A stretch of DNA of 35,059 bases, taken from positions 1,972,184 to 2,007,242 of the forward strand of contig NZ_KQ483358.1 in the NCBI RefSeq assembly GCF_001432305.1, written 5' to 3'. Positions 32,914-35,059 of this stretch are shown here, one piece after another. The position numbers were made by a program, and so were the translations under genes. Source of the stretch: Curvibacter sp. PAE-UM (GTDB lineage: Bacteria > Pseudomonadota > Gammaproteobacteria > Burkholderiales > Burkholderiaceae_C). Numbering within the stretch: position 1 is the stretch's first letter; every line of letters begins with the position of its first letter. Below the pieces are notes generated by a model. It did not search any database, had not been told where the DNA came from, and worked only from the letters and a program-made list of their open reading frames with translations.

Positions 32914-33267
32914 ATGACCACCTGCAGCCAAGAAAAGCCGATTCCCGGCACCACGCTGTTTGACGCGAATCAAGCCCGCAAGGGTTATGCGCTCAACAAG
33001 ATGTGCTTTTCCTTCAACTCGGAAGAGAACCGCAAGGCCTTTCAGGCCGACGAGGAGGGCTATATGCGCAAGTACGGCCTGAACGAGCAGCAGGCCGCCG
33101 CCATCCGCGCGCGTAACGTGCTGCAGCTGATCGCGGCGGGCGGCAACGCCTATTACCTGGCCAAGTTCGCCGGGATCTTCAAGCTGGACATGCAGGACAT
33201 CGGCGCACAGCAGACCGGCATGACAAAAGAAGCCTTCCGGGCCAAGCTGGTCGCGGCCGGCCAATAA
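32914..33267 (+). CDS. LigA-type extradiol dioxygenase alpha subunit, second copy
   Basis: A 117-residue small subunit homologous to the PmdA at 20482. It has IPGTTLFDANQARKGYALNK, ARNVLQLIAAGGNAYYLAKFAGI and IGAQQTGMTKEAFRAKL. It lacks the polar C-terminal tail of the first copy. AGGAGA precedes the ATG. The divergence between the two alpha subunits suggests a different substrate or a separate origin, not a recent duplication. Confidence 0.9.
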   Translation: MTTCSQEKPIPGTTLFDANQARKGYALNKMCFSFNSEENRKAFQADEEGYMRKYGLNEQQAAAIRARNVLQLIAAGGNAYYLAKFAGIFKLDMQDIGAQQTGMTKEAFRAKLVAAGQ

Positions 33268-33288
33268 GAAAACTCAGGAGTAACGAAC

Positions 33289-34140
33289 ATGGCAAAACTC
33301 ATCGGTGGCCTCGGCACCTCGCATATTCCCGCCATCGGCGGTGCCATCCATAAGGGCCTGCAGAACGAGCCCTACTGGAAACCTTTCTTCGACGGCTTTC
33401 CGCCCATCCGCGAATGGCTGGCGAAGAACAAGCCCGATGTGGTGGTGATGTTCTACAACGACCACGGCCTGAACTTCTTCCTCGACAAGATGCCCACCTT
33501 CGCGGTCGGCGCCGCGCCCGAATACAACAACGCCGACGAGGGCTGGGGCATTCCCACGCTGCCGCCCTTCAAGGGCGAGCTGGATCTATCCTGGCACATC
33601 ATCAACACGCTGGTCGAGAAGGAGTTCGACGTGGTGACCTGCCAGGAGATGCTGGTGGACCACGCCTGCACGCTGCCGCTCAAGCTGTTCTGGCCCGAGG
33701 GCGATTGCCCGGTGACGGTGGTGCCGGTCTGCATCAACACCGTGCAGTTCCCGCTGCCCAGTGCCAAACGCTGTTATGCCCTGGGCAAGGCCGTGGGCGA
33801 AGCCATCAAGTCCTGGGACAGCAGCAAGAAGGTGGCGGTGATCGCCTCCGGCGGCCTGAGCCACCAGCTCGACGGCGAGCGCGCCGGTTTCATCAACAAG
33901 GCCTTCGACCTGCAGTTCCTCGACAGCCTGGTCTCCAACCCCGAATGGGCCACGCAGTTCAGCGTGCACGAGCTGGTGGAGAAGACCGGGACCCAGGGCG
34001 TGGAGCTGCTGATGTGGCTGGCCATGCGCGGCGCCCTGGCGGCGGCCGGCGGCTCCAGCGTGCGCCGGGTGACGGGCAATTACCACATCCCGATTTCCAA
34101 CACGGCCACCGCGGCGCTGGCGCTGGAGACGGTGGATTGA
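33289..34140 (+). CDS. LigB-type extradiol dioxygenase beta subunit, second copy
   Basis: A 283-residue catalytic subunit of the LigB class with all expected residues: His12 (TSHIPAIG), His59 (YNDHGL), His125, His192 (GGLSHQ) and Glu239 (QGVELL). It differs widely from the pmdB product in the loops after residue 85, where the aromatic substrate is bound (for example GIPTLPPFKGELDLSW). Candidates are gallate, 3-O-methylgallate or another protocatechuate-like catechol acid. An AGGAGT site precedes it, and a strong terminator follows. Downstream processing enzymes are not repeated here, so its product may use the pmd enzymes. Confidence 0.92.
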   Translation: MAKLIGGLGTSHIPAIGGAIHKGLQNEPYWKPFFDGFPPIREWLAKNKPDVVVMFYNDHGLNFFLDKMPTFAVGAAPEYNNADEGWGIPTLPPFKGELDLSWHIINTLVEKEFDVVTCQEMLVDHACTLPLKLFWPEGDCPVTVVPVCINTVQFPLPSAKRCYALGKAVGEAIKSWDSSKKVAVIASGGLSHQLDGERAGFINKAFDLQFLDSLVSNPEWATQFSVHELVEKTGTQGVELLMWLAMRGALAAAGGSSVRRVTGNYHIPISNTATAALALETVD

Positions 34141-34186
34141 ATCGATCCGATTGAGTGTCACCTCGTGCCGTTGAATGACGGCTTGG

Positions 34187-34216
34187 GCGCCCCGGCAGAT
34201 TGCGGGGCGCTTTTTT
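34187..34216 (+). terminator. Rho-independent terminator after second ligB
   Basis: A perfect 8-bp stem GCGCCCCG / CGGGGCGC with an 8-base loop, followed by six T. It lies between the dioxygenase genes and the convergent TolA-like gene. Confidence 0.9.
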
Positions 34217-34225
34217 ATTCCGGCC

Positions 34226-35059
34226 TCAGTCTTTCGGGCGGAAGATGATGGTCATGGGCGAGGGCACTATGCCCTCTTCGTTGCGCGGTAAGGTATCTGT
34301 CTTGTCGATGGCCTTGAGCACGGCCTCGTCCCAGTTGGGGATGCCGCTGCTCTTGACCAGCTTGCGACCGACGATGGTGCCGTCGGGTGAGGTGCGCACT
34401 TCCACCTCGGCGCTGGGATTGGTGGCCAGTTCGTCCGGGAAGACGATGTTGGGCTTGATGCGCGCGCGGATGCGGCCCGCGTAGCTGGACGAGATGCCGC
34501 CGGCAGATTTCTGGGCGTTGCCGGTGGTCGTGGGCGCACCCGTGGCACCGGCCAGGCCGGCCATGCGCTTGAGGTTTTCATCGCGGCGCTGCTTGGCTTC
34601 GGCTTCTTCCTTGCGCTTGGCTTCGAGTTCCTTCTTTTTCTTTTCCTCGGCCAGTTTCTTCTCGCGCTCCTGCCGCTCACGTTCCTTTTCACGCGCGAGT
34701 TTTTCCTTCTCCAGCCGCGCCTGCTCCAGTTTTTCCTTGGCCTGGCGTTCCTTCTCGCGGGCCAGGGCGATGTCGGCCTCGCTCTGGCGCGGCTCTTCAA
34801 CTTTGGGCGGTGGCGGGGGCGCGGGCTCGGGTGTCGGTTCGGGTTCGACCAGGGGTGGGGCCGCCTGCTGGGGGACCGCCGACCAGAGCTCGGCTTCGAC
34901 CGACAGGCTGGTGTCGCTGCGGCGCCAGTTCACCCCCCAGGTCAGCGCGGCCAGCAGCAGGCCGTGGATCAGCAGGGCCAGGCCGTAGGCGCGCAACAGG
35001 CCCTGGCGCGGGGCCGGGTTGTTGAACTCGAAGCGGCTGGGGGGGGGGGTGCGGGGCGG
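34226..35059 (-). CDS. tolA: TolA-like cell-envelope protein, 5' end cut by window edge
   Basis: A leftward gene open at the right edge, about 278 codons visible. It encodes a short cytoplasmic start, one membrane segment (LRAYGLALLIHGLLLAALTW), a Pro-rich stretch, a long Lys/Glu/Arg coiled coil (about 100 residues), and a TonB/TolA C-terminal domain (YAGRIRARIKPNIVFPDEL, VEVRTSPDGTIVGRKLVKSSG). TolA links TolQR to Pal and the outer membrane. Reading continues upstream of the TTG codon at 34996 without a stop, through an 11-C tract on the coding strand (35049-35039), so the true start lies beyond the edge. Confidence 0.85.
   Translation of the reverse strand, partial: PPRTPPPSRFEFNNPAPRQGLLRAYGLALLIHGLLLAALTWGVNWRRSDTSLSVEAELWSAVPQQAAPPLVEPEPTPEPAPPPPPKVEEPRQSEADIALAREKERQAKEKLEQARLEKEKLAREKERERQEREKKLAEEKKKKELEAKRKEEAEAKQRRDENLKRMAGLAGATGAPTTTGNAQKSAGGISSSYAGRIRARIKPNIVFPDELATNPSAEVEVRTSPDGTIVGRKLVKSSGIPNWDEAVLKAIDKTDTLPRNEEGIVPSPMTIIFRPKD

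Overview
The window reads as a chromosomal segment of a high-GC betaproteobacterium, most likely a Burkholderiales/Comamonadaceae soil or freshwater organism. Codon use is GC-rich throughout. The protocatechuate 4,5-cleavage genes lie in the E-F-D-A-B-C order known from Comamonas, and a Liv-type ABC system sits beside an orphan Bug-type binding protein. The taxon is an inference from gene content; no rRNA or tRNA gene was seen.

Region 1 (1-4301) is a hydroxycinnamate (ferulate / p-coumarate) side-chain module. A leftward operon encodes a crotonase, a feruloyl-CoA synthase and an SDR hydroxyacyl-CoA dehydrogenase that runs off the left edge. A rightward amidohydrolase is divergent from it. This is the enzyme set of the CouL/CouM/CouN/CouO beta-oxidative deacetylation route of Rhodococcus. 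A palindrome sits between the -35 and -10 boxes of the leftward promoter, as expected for a repressor operator. Region 2 (4381-5836) holds a ComFB-like protein and a short MetE-core methyltransferase.

Region 3 (6053-13089) is uptake: one stand-alone ABC binding protein with its own terminator, then an operon of a second binding protein, two permeases, two ATPases and a Bug-type binding protein. A near-perfect palindrome precedes that operon, and an internal hairpin plus T-run separates the binding protein from the permeases. Region 4 (13243-15087) has a metallo-beta-lactamase-fold lipoprotein and a shikimate/quinate dehydrogenase.

Region 5 (15100-22763) is the protocatechuate meta-cleavage (pmd/lig) locus. 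A LysR regulator is divergent from an operon encoding a signal-less ModA-like protein, OMA hydratase, CHA aldolase, a family-3 binding lipoprotein, PDC hydrolase, the dioxygenase alpha and beta subunits, and CHMS dehydrogenase. No OMA isomerase (LigU/GalD) was recognised. A 364-bp gap then contains a nested inverted-repeat element (22790-23060), followed by an aldo/keto reductase and an alpha/beta hydrolase.

Region 6 (about 24911-30597) is an accessory, defence-like island. It holds a MazG-type pyrophosphohydrolase, an 810-residue nuclease/DUF2075 ATPase/S24-peptidase protein, a remnant resembling the C-terminus of an MmeI-type restriction-methylase, a PIN-like nuclease with a histone-H1-like tail, a winged-helix protein overlapping an intact-motif Fic protein, a tail-to-tail small ORF carrying the Fic-inhibitory motif, and a fragment resembling the start of a type I HsdM.

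Region 7 (30668-34140) has a rubredoxin/ferredoxin-reductase-type flavoprotein and a LysR regulator, divergent from a second LigAB-type extradiol dioxygenase. The window ends in a TolA-like gene (34226 to the right edge) with an 11-G tract near its 5' end. Taken together, regions 1, 3 and 5 can import plant phenolics, remove the side chain, and cleave protocatechuate to pyruvate and oxaloacetate. The intermediate steps (vanillate demethylation, 4-hydroxybenzoate hydroxylation) are not in the window.
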